The notes beneath the pieces are model-generated. The model worked only from the letters and a program-made list of their open reading frames with translations. It made no database searches and was not told where the DNA came from. Positions 53,633 to 61,554 of a stretch of 64,000 nucleotides of DNA are shown one piece after another. The stretch is taken from NCBI RefSeq assembly GCF_000961885.1, contig NZ_JZKH01000010.1, positions 1-64,000 on the forward strand, in the 5' to 3' direction. The DNA comes from Streptomyces rubellomurinus (GTDB lineage Bacteria; Actinomycetota; Actinomycetes; Streptomycetales; Streptomycetaceae). The translations under genes and the position numbers were made by a program. Position 1 is the stretch's first letter. Every line of letters starts with the position of its first letter.

Positions 53633-53832
53633 GGTGTCGTCCCTCGGATGACGGGGACGGTTGTCGGACGGGGCCCGGTCCCGGCTCCCCCGCGCCGCGG
53701 CCACCACCTGTCCGGGGTGGCGGCCGCGGCATCTCCTGCCGTGCCCACGTACCGCGTCTACCGCTTCCGGGCCGTACCAAACCCCGCGAGCGCCCGGGTG
53801 TCGGCCGCCGCGGTTCGGGCAGACGCCGGGGC

Positions 53833-54870
53833 ATGAACCCGATCGAACGCGGACTGCGCGCGGTGGACGGCCTCCAGCAGCGCCACCGCGCGCCCGCCGT
53901 GGTCGTCGGCGTCGTGCGCAAGTACGGGGACGACCGGGGCGGCCTGCTCGCCGCCCTGATCACCTACTACGGCTTCGTCGCCCTGATCCCGCTGCTGCTC
54001 CTGCTCAGCACCGTCCTCGGCTTCGTCCTGCACGGCCACCCCGGAGCGCAGCGGTCCGTGCTGAACTCCGCGCTCGCCGACTTCCCGATCATCGGCGACC
54101 AGTTGCGCCAGAACGTCCACTCGCTCCAGGGCAGCGGTCTGGCCCTGGCCATCGGCGGGTTCGGCCTGCTGTACGGGGCGCTCGGCATCACGCAGGTGCT
54201 GCAGCACGCGATGGCCGAGGTCTGGAACGTGCCGGGGGTCCAACGGCCGGGCTACTGGCCGCGGTTGGGGCGGGGCCTGCTGCTGCTTGTGGTCCTGGGC
54301 GGCGGTCTGGTGCTGGGCACCGCCGCCGCCTCGCTGGTCGGTACGGCGCTGGGCGGGGTGCCCGCCCGGGTCGGCGGCCTGCTGGTCTCGGCGCTGCTGA
54401 ACACCGCGCTGTGCCTGCTCTGCTTCCGGGTGCTGACGCCGCGCGAGGTCACCACCCGCGCGCTGTGGCCCGGATGCCTCGTCGCCGGACCGCTGTTCAC
54501 CGCGCTCCAGGCCTTCGGTTCGCTGCTGGTGACGCACGAACTGCGGCACGCCACCCAGGTCTACGGCTTCTTCGCGACGGTGATCGGCCTGCTCTCCTGG
54601 CTCTACCTGGCCGCGCAGATCACCGTGTACGCGGCGGAGGCCAACGTCGTGCTGGCCCGGCGGCTGTGGCCCCGCAGTCTGCTGCAGCCGCCGCTCACGG
54701 CGGCGGACGAGGAGGTCCTGTCCTCCGTCGCCCGCCAGGAGGAGCGCCGCCCGGAGCAGCGCGTCGAGGTGCGCTTCGGGGAGGAGAAGGAAGCGGAGGG
54801 GAAGGAAGCGGAGGAGGAGGACGGCGACGACGACAGCGGCGCCGAGGCCGACCGCCCCCGGGCTCCCTAG
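53833..54870 (+). CDS. YihY/BrkB-family inner-membrane protein
   Basis: 345 residues from ATG 53833. About six transmembrane helices and the family signatures 'LLAALITYYGFVALIPLLLL' and 'GLLSWLYLAAQITVYAAEAN' (residues about 255-275) identify YihY/BrkB. The last 40 residues are strongly acidic ('EEKEAEGKEAEEEDGDDDSG'), an unusual cytosolic tail. Earlier claims that the family are RNases were not upheld; the function is not settled. It converges with the anti-sigma-like gene, with 5 bp between stops and short CCGGC repeats. Confidence 0.9.
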   Translation: MNPIERGLRAVDGLQQRHRAPAVVVGVVRKYGDDRGGLLAALITYYGFVALIPLLLLLSTVLGFVLHGHPGAQRSVLNSALADFPIIGDQLRQNVHSLQGSGLALAIGGFGLLYGALGITQVLQHAMAEVWNVPGVQRPGYWPRLGRGLLLLVVLGGGLVLGTAAASLVGTALGGVPARVGGLLVSALLNTALCLLCFRVLTPREVTTRALWPGCLVAGPLFTALQAFGSLLVTHELRHATQVYGFFATVIGLLSWLYLAAQITVYAAEANVVLARRLWPRSLLQPPLTAADEEVLSSVARQEERRPEQRVEVRFGEEKEAEGKEAEEEDGDDDSGAEADRPRAP

Positions 54871-54875
54871 CCGGC

Positions 54876-55373
54876 CTAGCCGGCCTGGCCGGCCATTCCG
54901 TCCCGGAGCCGCGCGGCGTCGAACTCGGCCCAGACCGTCTTGCCCGGGCCGTTCGGCTCCGCGCCCCAGCGGTCGGCGATCCGCTGCACGATGAACAGGC
55001 CGTGGCCGCCGGGCAGGGCGGGGTGGTGCGGTTCGCGGAGGGCGGGCAGGTCCGCGGTGCGGTCGCTGACCTCGATCCGCAGCCGGCCCGGGGTGAGGTC
55101 GAGGACCAGCTCCCGGGGGCCGCCGCCGTGCAGCATGGCGTTGCCCACGAGTTCGGCGACGACCAGGACGACGTCCTCGGCAATGCCCTCACCGGTGCCC
55201 GGCCGCAGGAAGGGCTCGCACCAGTCGGCGAACGCCCGGGCGGTGTGGGCCCTGGCCAGGGCGACCGGCTTGGGGAGCCCCGCGAGGGGCAGCCGGCGCC
55301 GCTGGCCGCCGGCGGGCAGCACCGGGCCGGTCTGGTGCGGGTCGCCGTCCAGGGCTCCCCGGCTCATCGTCAT
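54876..55373 (-). CDS. RsbW-like histidine-kinase-type ATPase (anti-sigma factor)
   Basis: 165 residues from ATG 55373, with a second ATG at 55367. The HATPase_c_2 domain contains the N-box 'VAELVGNAMLHGG' (residues about 70-82) and the G-box 'ALPGGHGLFIVQRIADRWG' near 125. Such proteins bind a sigma factor and phosphorylate the partner STAS protein. Here a STAS gene lies directly upstream and a sigma factor gene lies next to that, so the three probably form a partner-switching circuit. The Pro/Gly-rich N-terminus (1-30) is outside the fold. Confidence 0.88.
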   Translation of the reverse strand: MTMSRGALDGDPHQTGPVLPAGGQRRRLPLAGLPKPVALARAHTARAFADWCEPFLRPGTGEGIAEDVVLVVAELVGNAMLHGGGPRELVLDLTPGRLRIEVSDRTADLPALREPHHPALPGGHGLFIVQRIADRWGAEPNGPGKTVWAEFDAARLRDGMAGQAG

Positions 55374-55500
55374 CTGAGGGCACCCTTTCGGATCGACGAC
55401 GCTTTCGCAGCTCGGTTTCCCGGCGGCTCCGGGATTATGCCTGCCCCCGGTCCGCCCTCGGCGGACGGCAGCCGGGCGGGGCGGTCGGCCGCCCCGCCGC

Positions 55501-55896
55501 TCAGCCCGCCAAGGCCGCCTCGACCGACTCGCGGAGGGCGAACACCACGTGGGCGCCGGTCAGTTCGAGCACCCGCATCACGGTGGGTGCCACCGCCGCG
55601 AGGCGCAGCTCCGTACCCTCCTGCTCCGCCGCGATGCGGGTCTTGAGCAGGAGGTTCAGCCCGGAGGAGTCGCAGAAGGCGACTCCGCGCAGGTCGATGA
55701 CCAGTGTGGGGGGCCGCCGTGCGACCAGCTCGGTGAGCGTCGCCGCGGCCGGGGCCAGGGTCTCGACGTCGAGGTCGCCCGCCAGCGCGCAGACCGCCGC
55801 GCCGGTCCCGGTGACGCGGGTGGTCACCGTCAGGCCGCTCCCGGGTGCGGGCGTCACCAGGGCGGTGTCCCCCAGGTCGTCGTCCGATGGCGTCAT
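55501..55896 (-). CDS. STAS-domain anti-anti-sigma factor
   Basis: 131 residues from ATG 55896, with a G-rich Shine-Dalgarno site. The STAS domain covers about 22-125, with the phosphorylatable serine in 'VAFCDSSGLNLLL' (Ser near 77). In the dephosphorylated form such proteins sequester the anti-sigma ATPase. The distance to the ATPase gene is 127 bp and to the sigma gene 131 bp, so each may have its own promoter as well as read-through. Confidence 0.9.
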   Translation of the reverse strand: MTPSDDDLGDTALVTPAPGSGLTVTTRVTGTGAAVCALAGDLDVETLAPAAATLTELVARRPPTLVIDLRGVAFCDSSGLNLLLKTRIAAEQEGTELRLAAVAPTVMRVLELTGAHVVFALRESVEAALAG

Positions 55897-56027
55897 CGTC
55901 GCCCCCTCTGTGTCCGTGCCTTCCGACCATACGCAGCCCGGGCCCCTCGGCGGAACGGGTCGGCCGGACGGAATCGGGCGGACCGGCGGGGCGGGCGGGT
56001 CCGCCGGGTGGGTGGCGGCGCGCCCCC

Positions 56028-56936
56028 TCAGGTGTCCTCGGGTTCGAGCCCCTCCCGCAGCCGCCGCAGCGTGCGGCTCAGCAGCCGCGAGACGTGCATT
56101 TGGGACAGGCCGAGGCGCTCGCCGATCTGGGACTGGGTCAGGTCCTCGCAGAAGCGCAGCGACAGGATGAGCCGGTCCCGCTCCGGCAGCGCGGCGACGA
56201 GCGGCTTGAGCGCCACCAGGTCCTCCACCCGGGCGAGGTCCCGGTCCTCCTGCCCGAGGCGGTCGCCCAGCGGGCCGGGGCCGTCGTCGCCCTCCGCGCC
56301 GCCGAGGTCCAGGGAGCCCGCGGTGTGCCCGTTGGCGGCGGTCAGCCCCTCGACCACCTCGTCGACGGAGACGGCGAGGTCCTCGGCGAGTTCGGCCACC
56401 GTGGGGGCCCGGTCGAGGTCCTGCGACAGCCGGTCCTGGGCCCTGGCCAGCGCGATGCGCAGCTCCTGGAGGCGGCGGGGCACGTGGACGGCCCAGGTGG
56501 TGTCGCGGAAGTGGCGCCGCATCTCGCCGAGGACCGTCGGCATGGCGAAGGTGGTGAACTCCACGCCGAGGTCCGGGTCGAAGCGGTCGATGGCCTTGAT
56601 CAGGCCGACCGCACCGGCCTGGAGCAGGTCCTCCCTCGGCTCGCGGTGCGCGGTGAAGTGGCGGATCGCGTACCGGACGAGGGAGAGGTTCATCTCCACC
56701 AGGGTGGTGCGGACGTACGAGTACTCCCGCGTGCCCTCCTCCAGCGCGGCGAGGCGTCGGAGCAGGACCCGGGTGAGTTCCCGCGCTTCGGCGGGCGCGA
56801 TGTCCTTCGGGTCCGCGCCCCCGGTCAGCTCCGCGGGGAGCGGGTCCGCCGGGCGTGGCTCCGCGGCGACCGGGTCCGCGGGCCTTCCGCCGGGGACGGC
56901 CGCGGGGGCGAGCAGTTCACCGGTGGGCGTGGGCAT
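56028..56936 (-). CDS. Sigma-70 family RNA polymerase sigma factor, SigB/SigF/SigG type
   Basis: 302 residues from ATG 56936, with GGAAAGGA 6 bp upstream. Region 2: 'REDLLQAGAVGLIKAIDRFD', then 'FTTFAMPTVLGEMRRHFRD'. Region 3 contains 'RAPTVAELAEDLAVSVDEVV'. Region 4 has the helix-turn-helix 'LTQSQIGERLGLSQMHVSRL'. This is the general-stress/sporulation sigma group. The long N-terminal extension (1-45, Pro/Ala-rich) is not part of region 1.2. A GCAT-N15-GGGTAC match upstream suggests transcription by itself or a sister sigma factor. STAS and anti-sigma genes follow. Confidence 0.92.
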   Translation of the reverse strand: MPTPTGELLAPAAVPGGRPADPVAAEPRPADPLPAELTGGADPKDIAPAEARELTRVLLRRLAALEEGTREYSYVRTTLVEMNLSLVRYAIRHFTAHREPREDLLQAGAVGLIKAIDRFDPDLGVEFTTFAMPTVLGEMRRHFRDTTWAVHVPRRLQELRIALARAQDRLSQDLDRAPTVAELAEDLAVSVDEVVEGLTAANGHTAGSLDLGGAEGDDGPGPLGDRLGQEDRDLARVEDLVALKPLVAALPERDRLILSLRFCEDLTQSQIGERLGLSQMHVSRLLSRTLRRLREGLEPEDT

Positions 56937-56972
56937 GCGAGTCCTTTCCCTGACGACACGACGGGACTCCGG

Positions 56973-56997
56973 GTACCCCCGGTCGGCGGATGGATGC
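56973..56997 (-). promoter_or_regulatory. SigB-type promoter upstream of the sigma gene
   Basis: On the minus strand GCAT (56994-56997) is followed after exactly 15 bp by GGGTAC (56973-56978). This fits the reported Streptomyces coelicolor SigB consensus GNNT-N14-16-GGGTAC/T. It lies about 40 bp before the ATG. Confidence 0.55.
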
Positions 56998-57132
56998 GAC
57001 CGACCGTGGTGAAGGTTCCGTGAAGTCCGTTCCCGGCCCGCCGCACGGCGTCGCCGCCGCGCACGCCGGCGCGGGCGGGACGACCGCCGTCCCGCCCGCG
57101 CTGCCCGGGCCCGTCCCGCCGACCGGCGCGGG

Positions 57133-57528
57133 TCAGCCCGCCAGGAGTCGTGCGAGGTCGTGGTCCCAGTCGATCCGGCTGTGTTCCGACCCGGCGGGCA
57201 CCAGCTCGTCCGTGGCGGCCAGGAACCGGTCGAGCTCCTCGGTCCGGACGGCGAGCAGCGCCACGCCCTCGACCCCGCCGAGCGCGATCAGCGTCCTGGT
57301 CCCGTCGAACGGCGAGACGTGGACGTCCCCCTCGCCGGCGGGCGTGCGCACGCCCGCCGCGAGCAGGTCGCGCGAGAGCTCCCACACCGCGTCCGAGCCG
57401 GAGCCGCGGAAGTCGAGGCTGATCACACAGGGGTCGTCGGGCCGGTAGGACCAGGCGACGTCCAGGTCCCGGGTGTGGCGTTCGCCGGTGATCAGTCGCA
57501 TGGTGATCGGCGTGGTCAGCGCGTGCAT
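57133..57528 (-). CDS. SsgA-like sporulation/cell-division regulator (SALP)
   Basis: 131 residues from ATG 57528, with AAGGGGA 6 bp upstream. The sequence matches the SsgA-like fold: 'WSYRPDDPCVISLDF' near residue 27, 'WELSRDLLAAGV' near 49 and 'SPFDGTRTLIALG' near 72. SALPs occur only in morphologically complex actinobacteria and direct septum placement, wall remodelling or spore maturation. Which SALP this is cannot be decided. It sits between a PRC-barrel gene and the stress sigma factor. A tandem 11-bp repeat lies directly upstream. Confidence 0.88.
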   Translation of the reverse strand: MHALTTPITMRLITGERHTRDLDVAWSYRPDDPCVISLDFRGSGSDAVWELSRDLLAAGVRTPAGEGDVHVSPFDGTRTLIALGGVEGVALLAVRTEELDRFLAATDELVPAGSEHSRIDWDHDLARLLAG

Positions 57529-57538
57529 GCGGTTCCCC

Positions 57539-57586
57539 TTCCGAAGTCTTCCGAGGTTCTTCCGAGGTTCGTCCGAAGTCCTTCCG
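57539..57586. repeat. 11-bp iterated repeat upstream of the SsgA-like gene
   Basis: TTCCGAAGTC, TTCCGAGGTTC, TTCCGAGGTTC, GTCCGAAGTCC and a partial TTCCG are joined head to tail from 57539 to 57586 with a 10-11-bp period. The nearest copy is 11 bp from the SsgA-like start, so the array is in the 5' leader or core promoter. Confidence 0.65.
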
Positions 57587-57645
57587 CGGGCGCGGCGCGA
57601 TCGCGGCCACCCGGTGCGGCGCGGTTCGCGGCGGGCCCGGCGGGC

Positions 57646-58017
57646 TCAGAAGATCCGGCCACCGTAGAACGGGTCGTAGTAGAGCCCGTAGCGGTCGCGC
57701 AGGTCGGCCGTCACGTCGTTCGACCCGTCCTCGCCGAGCCCGGGGCCCCTCTTGATGTCGTCCTTCGAGCGGTCGACGTACACCTTCTGCTCGCCGATCT
57801 CGATCCGGATGACGGTGTACGCGGGCAGCAGCACCCGCCGCCCGAGGAACCACGGGCCGGTGTCGACCACCAGGTACCGGGCGCCGACCTCCTCGGACAG
57901 CTTGTCGATCCGGCCGACCGGCCCGTCGATGGCCTCGACGTGGAAGCCGATGAGGTCGGTGCCCGCGGTGTGCCCGGCGGTGTCCCGGAACTCCCAGATG
58001 TTGACGCGCTCGTTCAC
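57646..58017 (-). CDS. PRC-barrel domain protein
   Basis: 123 residues from GTG 58017, with GGAAGGAGA 6 bp upstream; a longer frame from 58047 lacks a ribosome-binding site. The PRC-barrel core 'IDGPVGRIDKLSEEVGARYL' (residues about 28-48) and 'LLPAYTVIRIEIGEQKVYV' are clear. Streptomycete members are often induced by stress and linked to SigB-type regulons. A strong hairpin lies 28-61 bp upstream of the start. Confidence 0.85.
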   Translation of the reverse strand: MNERVNIWEFRDTAGHTAGTDLIGFHVEAIDGPVGRIDKLSEEVGARYLVVDTGPWFLGRRVLLPAYTVIRIEIGEQKVYVDRSKDDIKRGPGLGEDGSNDVTADLRDRYGLYYDPFYGGRIF

Positions 58018-58330
58018 GATCGTCTCCTTCCCTCCGTTGCCGTGCACCCGGCCCGGGGCCCCGCCCCCGGGCCGGGTGTCGGCTGCGGCTGCCCCCGATC
58101 CCGGGGTTCATGCCACCGAACCGCCGGCCGTCACCGGGGGCCGCGGCCGTCGACCGCTACCGGGACACGGCCGCCGACCGCCGGTGCGGGCCGCCCCGCC
58201 GGACGGCCCGCGGGGCCCGACTGCCCCGATCCCGGCCAGGTATGCGCCCGGCAGGCATGGATCCCGCCGAACGGGAAAACGGCGGACCCGGGACCGGCCC
58301 GGCTGCCGGGGCCGAGGAAGGAGAACGAAC
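58018..58330. promoter_or_regulatory. Divergent region with a 14-bp hairpin
   Basis: A 313-bp gene-free interval between the PRC-barrel and MscS genes. It contains a 14-bp perfect stem (58045-58058 with 58065-58078, 6-nt loop) that would lie in the PRC-barrel 5' leader. No gene ends here, so it is not an ordinary terminator. Very GC-rich palindromic sequence fills the rest. Confidence 0.5.
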
Positions 58331-59389
58331 GTGTGGTGGATGCTGATCCGATTGCTCCTGGCCGGCGTGGGGGTGGCGCTGACCACCTGCGTGCTGGACC
58401 GGGTCGCCGAACGGCTGGTCGGCAGGCTCGCCGCCCGGCGGCCCGGCAACGGGACGCCGGACCTGCTGCACGGCTGCCGGCGCCCGCTGCTCGCCCTGGT
58501 CGCCGCCTCGCTGGCGCTCGCCGCGCAGCCCTGGGTCGGCGGTTCGCCGCAGACCCGGGACCGGCTGCACCACGCCCTGGTCCTGCTGGCGATCGCCTCC
58601 GGCGGGTGGGTCGGCGCCCGGGTCGTCGGGCTCGTCGTGGAGGGCGCCGTCCGGCTCGCCGTCCACCGCCGCGACCCGTCCTCCGCCGGACGCGCCCGCA
58701 CCCAGGCCGGCCTGCTCGGCCGGATCTGCCAGGCGGTCATCGCGATCGTCGCGCTCGGGGCGATGCTCCTGACCTTCCCGTCCGTACGCGGCATCGGCAC
58801 CAGCCTGATCGCCTCAGCGGGCCTGGTCGGCGTGGTCGCGGGCATCGCCGCGCAGAGCGTCCTCGCCAACCTGTTCGCCGGGGTGCAGCTGGCGTTCGGC
58901 GACCTCGTCCGGATCGGCGACGTCGTCGTGGTCTCCGGCGAGTGGGGCACCGTCGAGGAGATCACCCTCACCGCGGTGGTGATCGCCACCTGGGACCAGC
59001 GGCGCCTGGTCATGCCGATGTCCTACTTCGCGAGCCGCCCCTTCGAGAACTGGTCCCGCCGCTCCAGCCGGATCACCGGCACCGCGTTCCTCCACCTCGA
59101 CCACCGGGCCCCCGTCCCGCTGCTGCGCAAGGAGTTCGAGGCGTTCCTGGCCGACCACCCGCTCTGGGACGGCCAGGGCAGCGCCCTGCAGGTCGTCGAC
59201 ACCACCCCGAGCACGATCGTGGTCCGGCTGCTGGCCACCGCCGCCGATGCCGCCGACGCGTTCTCGCTCCGCTGCGAGCTGCGCGAGCACCTGGTCAGCC
59301 ACATCTGCGCGCACCACCCCGAGGCGCTCCCCCGGGTCGCCGTCGATCCGGGGCCCCGGCCGCCCGGTGACCACCCCGGGAGCCGGTGA
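58331..59389 (+). CDS. MscS-family mechanosensitive channel
   Basis: About 352 residues from GTG 58331 (ATG 58340 is possible), with GGAAGGAGAA 7 bp upstream. There are three N-terminal hydrophobic stretches, then the pore helix region 'GVVAGIAAQSVLANLFAGVQ' around residues 168-190 and the beta domain 'AFGDLVRIGDVVVVSGEWG'. Members release solutes on hypo-osmotic shock. It faces the PRC-barrel gene across a divergent region, which fits an osmotic-stress block. Its stop lies inside a 19-bp tandem repeat. Confidence 0.9.
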   Translation: MWWMLIRLLLAGVGVALTTCVLDRVAERLVGRLAARRPGNGTPDLLHGCRRPLLALVAASLALAAQPWVGGSPQTRDRLHHALVLLAIASGGWVGARVVGLVVEGAVRLAVHRRDPSSAGRARTQAGLLGRICQAVIAIVALGAMLLTFPSVRGIGTSLIASAGLVGVVAGIAAQSVLANLFAGVQLAFGDLVRIGDVVVVSGEWGTVEEITLTAVVIATWDQRRLVMPMSYFASRPFENWSRRSSRITGTAFLHLDHRAPVPLLRKEFEAFLADHPLWDGQGSALQVVDTTPSTIVVRLLATAADAADAFSLRCELREHLVSHICAHHPEALPRVAVDPGPRPPGDHPGSR

Positions 59390-59403
59390 CCACCCCGGGA
59401 GCC
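59366..59403 (+). repeat. 19-bp tandem duplication at the end of the MscS gene
   Basis: GGTGACCACCCCGGGAGCC occurs at 59366-59384 and again at 59385-59403. The second copy contains the stop codon (59387-59389). A diverged third copy follows. It is a likely recent slippage event. Confidence 0.75.
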
Positions 59404-59431
59404 AGTGACCGCCCGGGGGCGGACACGACGG

Positions 59432-59475
59432 GACCCCCGCCCCGGCGGACTCCTGGTCTCGCCGGGGCGGGGGTC
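59432..59475. terminator. Bidirectional terminator between the MscS and dehydrogenase genes
   Basis: A perfect 16-bp stem (59432-59447 with 59460-59475) with a 12-nt loop, between convergent genes. Confidence 0.8.
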
Positions 59476-59480
59476 GGGCC

Positions 59481-60221
59481 TCAGGCGGTGTAGCCGCCGT
59501 CCACGGCGAGGGCGGTGCCGGTGACGTAGCGACCGCCGGGGCCGGCCAGGAAGGCCACGGCGGCCGCGATGTCCTCGGCCTGCCCGTACGTCCCCAGCGC
59601 GGTGAGCGAGCGCTGGAAGTCCGCGGAGTCGCCGTCGGCCGGGTTCATGTCGGTGTCGATCGGGCCCGGGTCGACGATGGTGGCGGTGATCCCGCGCGGG
59701 CCGAGCTCCCGGGCCAGGCCCTTGGTCAGCCCGGTGAGGGCGGTCTTGGCGGTCGCCTGCAGCACGAAGTTCGCGCCGGGGACGCGCCCGTTGAAGCAGG
59801 ACCCGATGCTGATGATCCGCCCGCCCTCGCCCAGGTGCCGGGCGGCGGCCTGGGCCGCGAGGAACACCGAGCGGATGTCGACGGCGAGCACCCGGTCCAG
59901 CTCCTCGACGGTCACCTCGGCCAGCGGGCCGTAGGTGAGGAAGCCGGCGTTGTTCACCAGGATGTCGAGCCGGCCCAGCTCCCGCACGGCCGTCTCCACC
60001 GCCCGCTCCGCGGCCCCCGCCTCGGCGAGGTCGGCCCGGACGGCGACGGCCCGGCCGCCGGCCGCCTCGATCTCCTTGACCACCGCGCGGGCCTGCTCCT
60101 CGGCCCGTACGTAGGTCAGCGCCACCGCCGCGCCCTCGGCCGCCAGCCGCTTCGCCACCGCGGCGCCGATCCCCCGGCTGCCGCCGGTCACCAGGGCCAC
60201 CTTGCCGGTCAGCTCGCTCAT
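59481..60221 (-). CDS. Short-chain dehydrogenase/reductase lacking the catalytic Tyr
   Basis: 246 residues from ATG 60221; an upstream in-frame start at 60260 has no ribosome-binding site. The Rossmann motif 'TGGSRGIG' (12-19) and 'NNAG' (90-93) are intact, and the C-terminal 'VTGTALAVDGGY' is normal. In the YxxxK motif, Lys159 is present but the Tyr position is Gln155 ('LQATAK'), in an otherwise gap-free region. The protein is therefore probably altered in catalysis or inactive as a classical dehydrogenase. It is divergent from ctaG; the 252-bp gap between them shows no gene. Confidence 0.88.
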   Translation of the reverse strand: MSELTGKVALVTGGSRGIGAAVAKRLAAEGAAVALTYVRAEEQARAVVKEIEAAGGRAVAVRADLAEAGAAERAVETAVRELGRLDILVNNAGFLTYGPLAEVTVEELDRVLAVDIRSVFLAAQAAARHLGEGGRIISIGSCFNGRVPGANFVLQATAKTALTGLTKGLARELGPRGITATIVDPGPIDTDMNPADGDSADFQRSLTALGTYGQAEDIAAAVAFLAGPGGRYVTGTALAVDGGYTA

Positions 60222-60473
60222 CGCTCTTCCCCCTTCGTGGATGCCGCGTCCGCGGCTCATTCACGGTAGGAGTTGACACCGGTGTCAGGTTCAAGCGCTT
60301 TTCCGCGCGGCGGCCGGCCGGCGTGCCGGGCGGCACCGGCCCCGCCCCCGGGAACCCGTACGGAGGGGGTGGGGGCACCGGCCGGGGTAAGGCCCGCCTA
60401 GGCTGTAGGCCAAGCAAAACGGGCGAACCGGACCCATCCGTGGGGCCACGAGGACGGAAAGCAGGACCCGCCG

Positions 60474-61478
60474 ATGGGCGACGGAATGTCAGGCATGCAC
60501 CACCACGGCGGGATGACCCGGCTAGGCCCGTTCACCTTCGACAACGTCTGGACGTGGTCCCCCGACTGGGTCTTCCTGCTCGGCGGGCTGGTCGCCCTCG
60601 GCCTCTACCTGGCCGCCGCCGTCCGGCTGTACCGGCGCGGCGACAAGTGGCCGGTCGGCCGGGTGGTCGCCTGGGCGGCGGGCGTCGGCTCGATGCTGCT
60701 GGTCACCTGCACCGGGCTGAACGACTACGGCATGGTGCTGTTCAGCGCGCACATGATCCAGCACATGGTGCTGTCCATGCTGACGCCGATCCTGCTGCTG
60801 CTCGGCGCGCCGATCACGCTGTCGCTGCGCGCGCTGCGCCCGGCCGGCAAGGGGCGTCCGCGCGGCCCGCGCGAGCTGCTGGTGGCGCTGCTGCACAGCC
60901 GGTACGTCCGGGTGGTCTCGCACCCCGCGTTCACCATCCCGCTGTTCATCGCGAGCCTGTACGGGGTCTACTTCACCCCGATCTTCGACTTCCTGATGCA
61001 GTACCGCGCCGGGCACATCTTCATGATGGTGCACTTCCTGGCCACCGGCCTGGCGTTCTTCTGGCCGATCATGGGCGTGGACCCGGGCCCGCACCGGCCC
61101 GGCCACGTGATGCGGATCATCGAGCTGTTCATGGGGATGCCGTTCCACGCGTTCTTCGGCGTCGCCGTGATGATGGCCAGCCACCCGCTGGTGACCACCT
61201 TCACGGTGGACGGCGCGCCGCCCGGGACGAACCTGCTGGAGGACCAGAAGCTGGCCGGCGGGATCACCTGGGCCTTCGGCGAGATCCCGACCGCGATCGT
61301 GCTGGTCGCCCTGGTGTACCAGTGGATGGGCTCCGAACAGCGGCAGGCCCGGCGGCGCGACCGGGCCGAGGACCGCAGCGGCGACGCCGAGCTGGAGGCG
61401 TACAACGCCTACCTGGCCTCGCTCGACAAGCGCGGCCAGCGCCCGGCCCCGGCCGCCCCGGCTGCCGACGCGGGCTGA
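60474..61478 (+). CDS. ctaG: Cytochrome c oxidase assembly protein CtaG
   Basis: 334 residues from ATG 60474, with GCAGGA 9 bp upstream. There are about seven transmembrane helices. His motifs typical of the Caa3-type CtaG (COX11-independent) family are present: 'SAHMIQHMVLSML' (about residue 97) and 'GHIFMMVHFLATG' (about 180). It helps insert copper into cytochrome oxidase in the membrane. The N-terminus has 'GMHHHGGM', a His/Met-rich segment that could bind copper, and the C-terminus is a charged cytosolic tail. A 14-bp terminator follows. Confidence 0.9.
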   Translation: MGDGMSGMHHHGGMTRLGPFTFDNVWTWSPDWVFLLGGLVALGLYLAAAVRLYRRGDKWPVGRVVAWAAGVGSMLLVTCTGLNDYGMVLFSAHMIQHMVLSMLTPILLLLGAPITLSLRALRPAGKGRPRGPRELLVALLHSRYVRVVSHPAFTIPLFIASLYGVYFTPIFDFLMQYRAGHIFMMVHFLATGLAFFWPIMGVDPGPHRPGHVMRIIELFMGMPFHAFFGVAVMMASHPLVTTFTVDGAPPGTNLLEDQKLAGGITWAFGEIPTAIVLVALVYQWMGSEQRQARRRDRAEDRSGDAELEAYNAYLASLDKRGQRPAPAAPAADAG

Positions 61479-61500
61479 GCCCCGCCGGGCCCACCCCGCA

Positions 61501-61534
61501 GGACCCCCGTTCCGCCCCAGGAACGGGGGTCCTG
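61501..61534 (+). terminator. Terminator after ctaG
   Basis: A perfect 14-bp stem (61501-61514 with 61521-61534) with the 6-nt loop GCCCCA. Confidence 0.8.
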
Positions 61535-61554
61535 TCGTACGCGTTCGACCAGAC

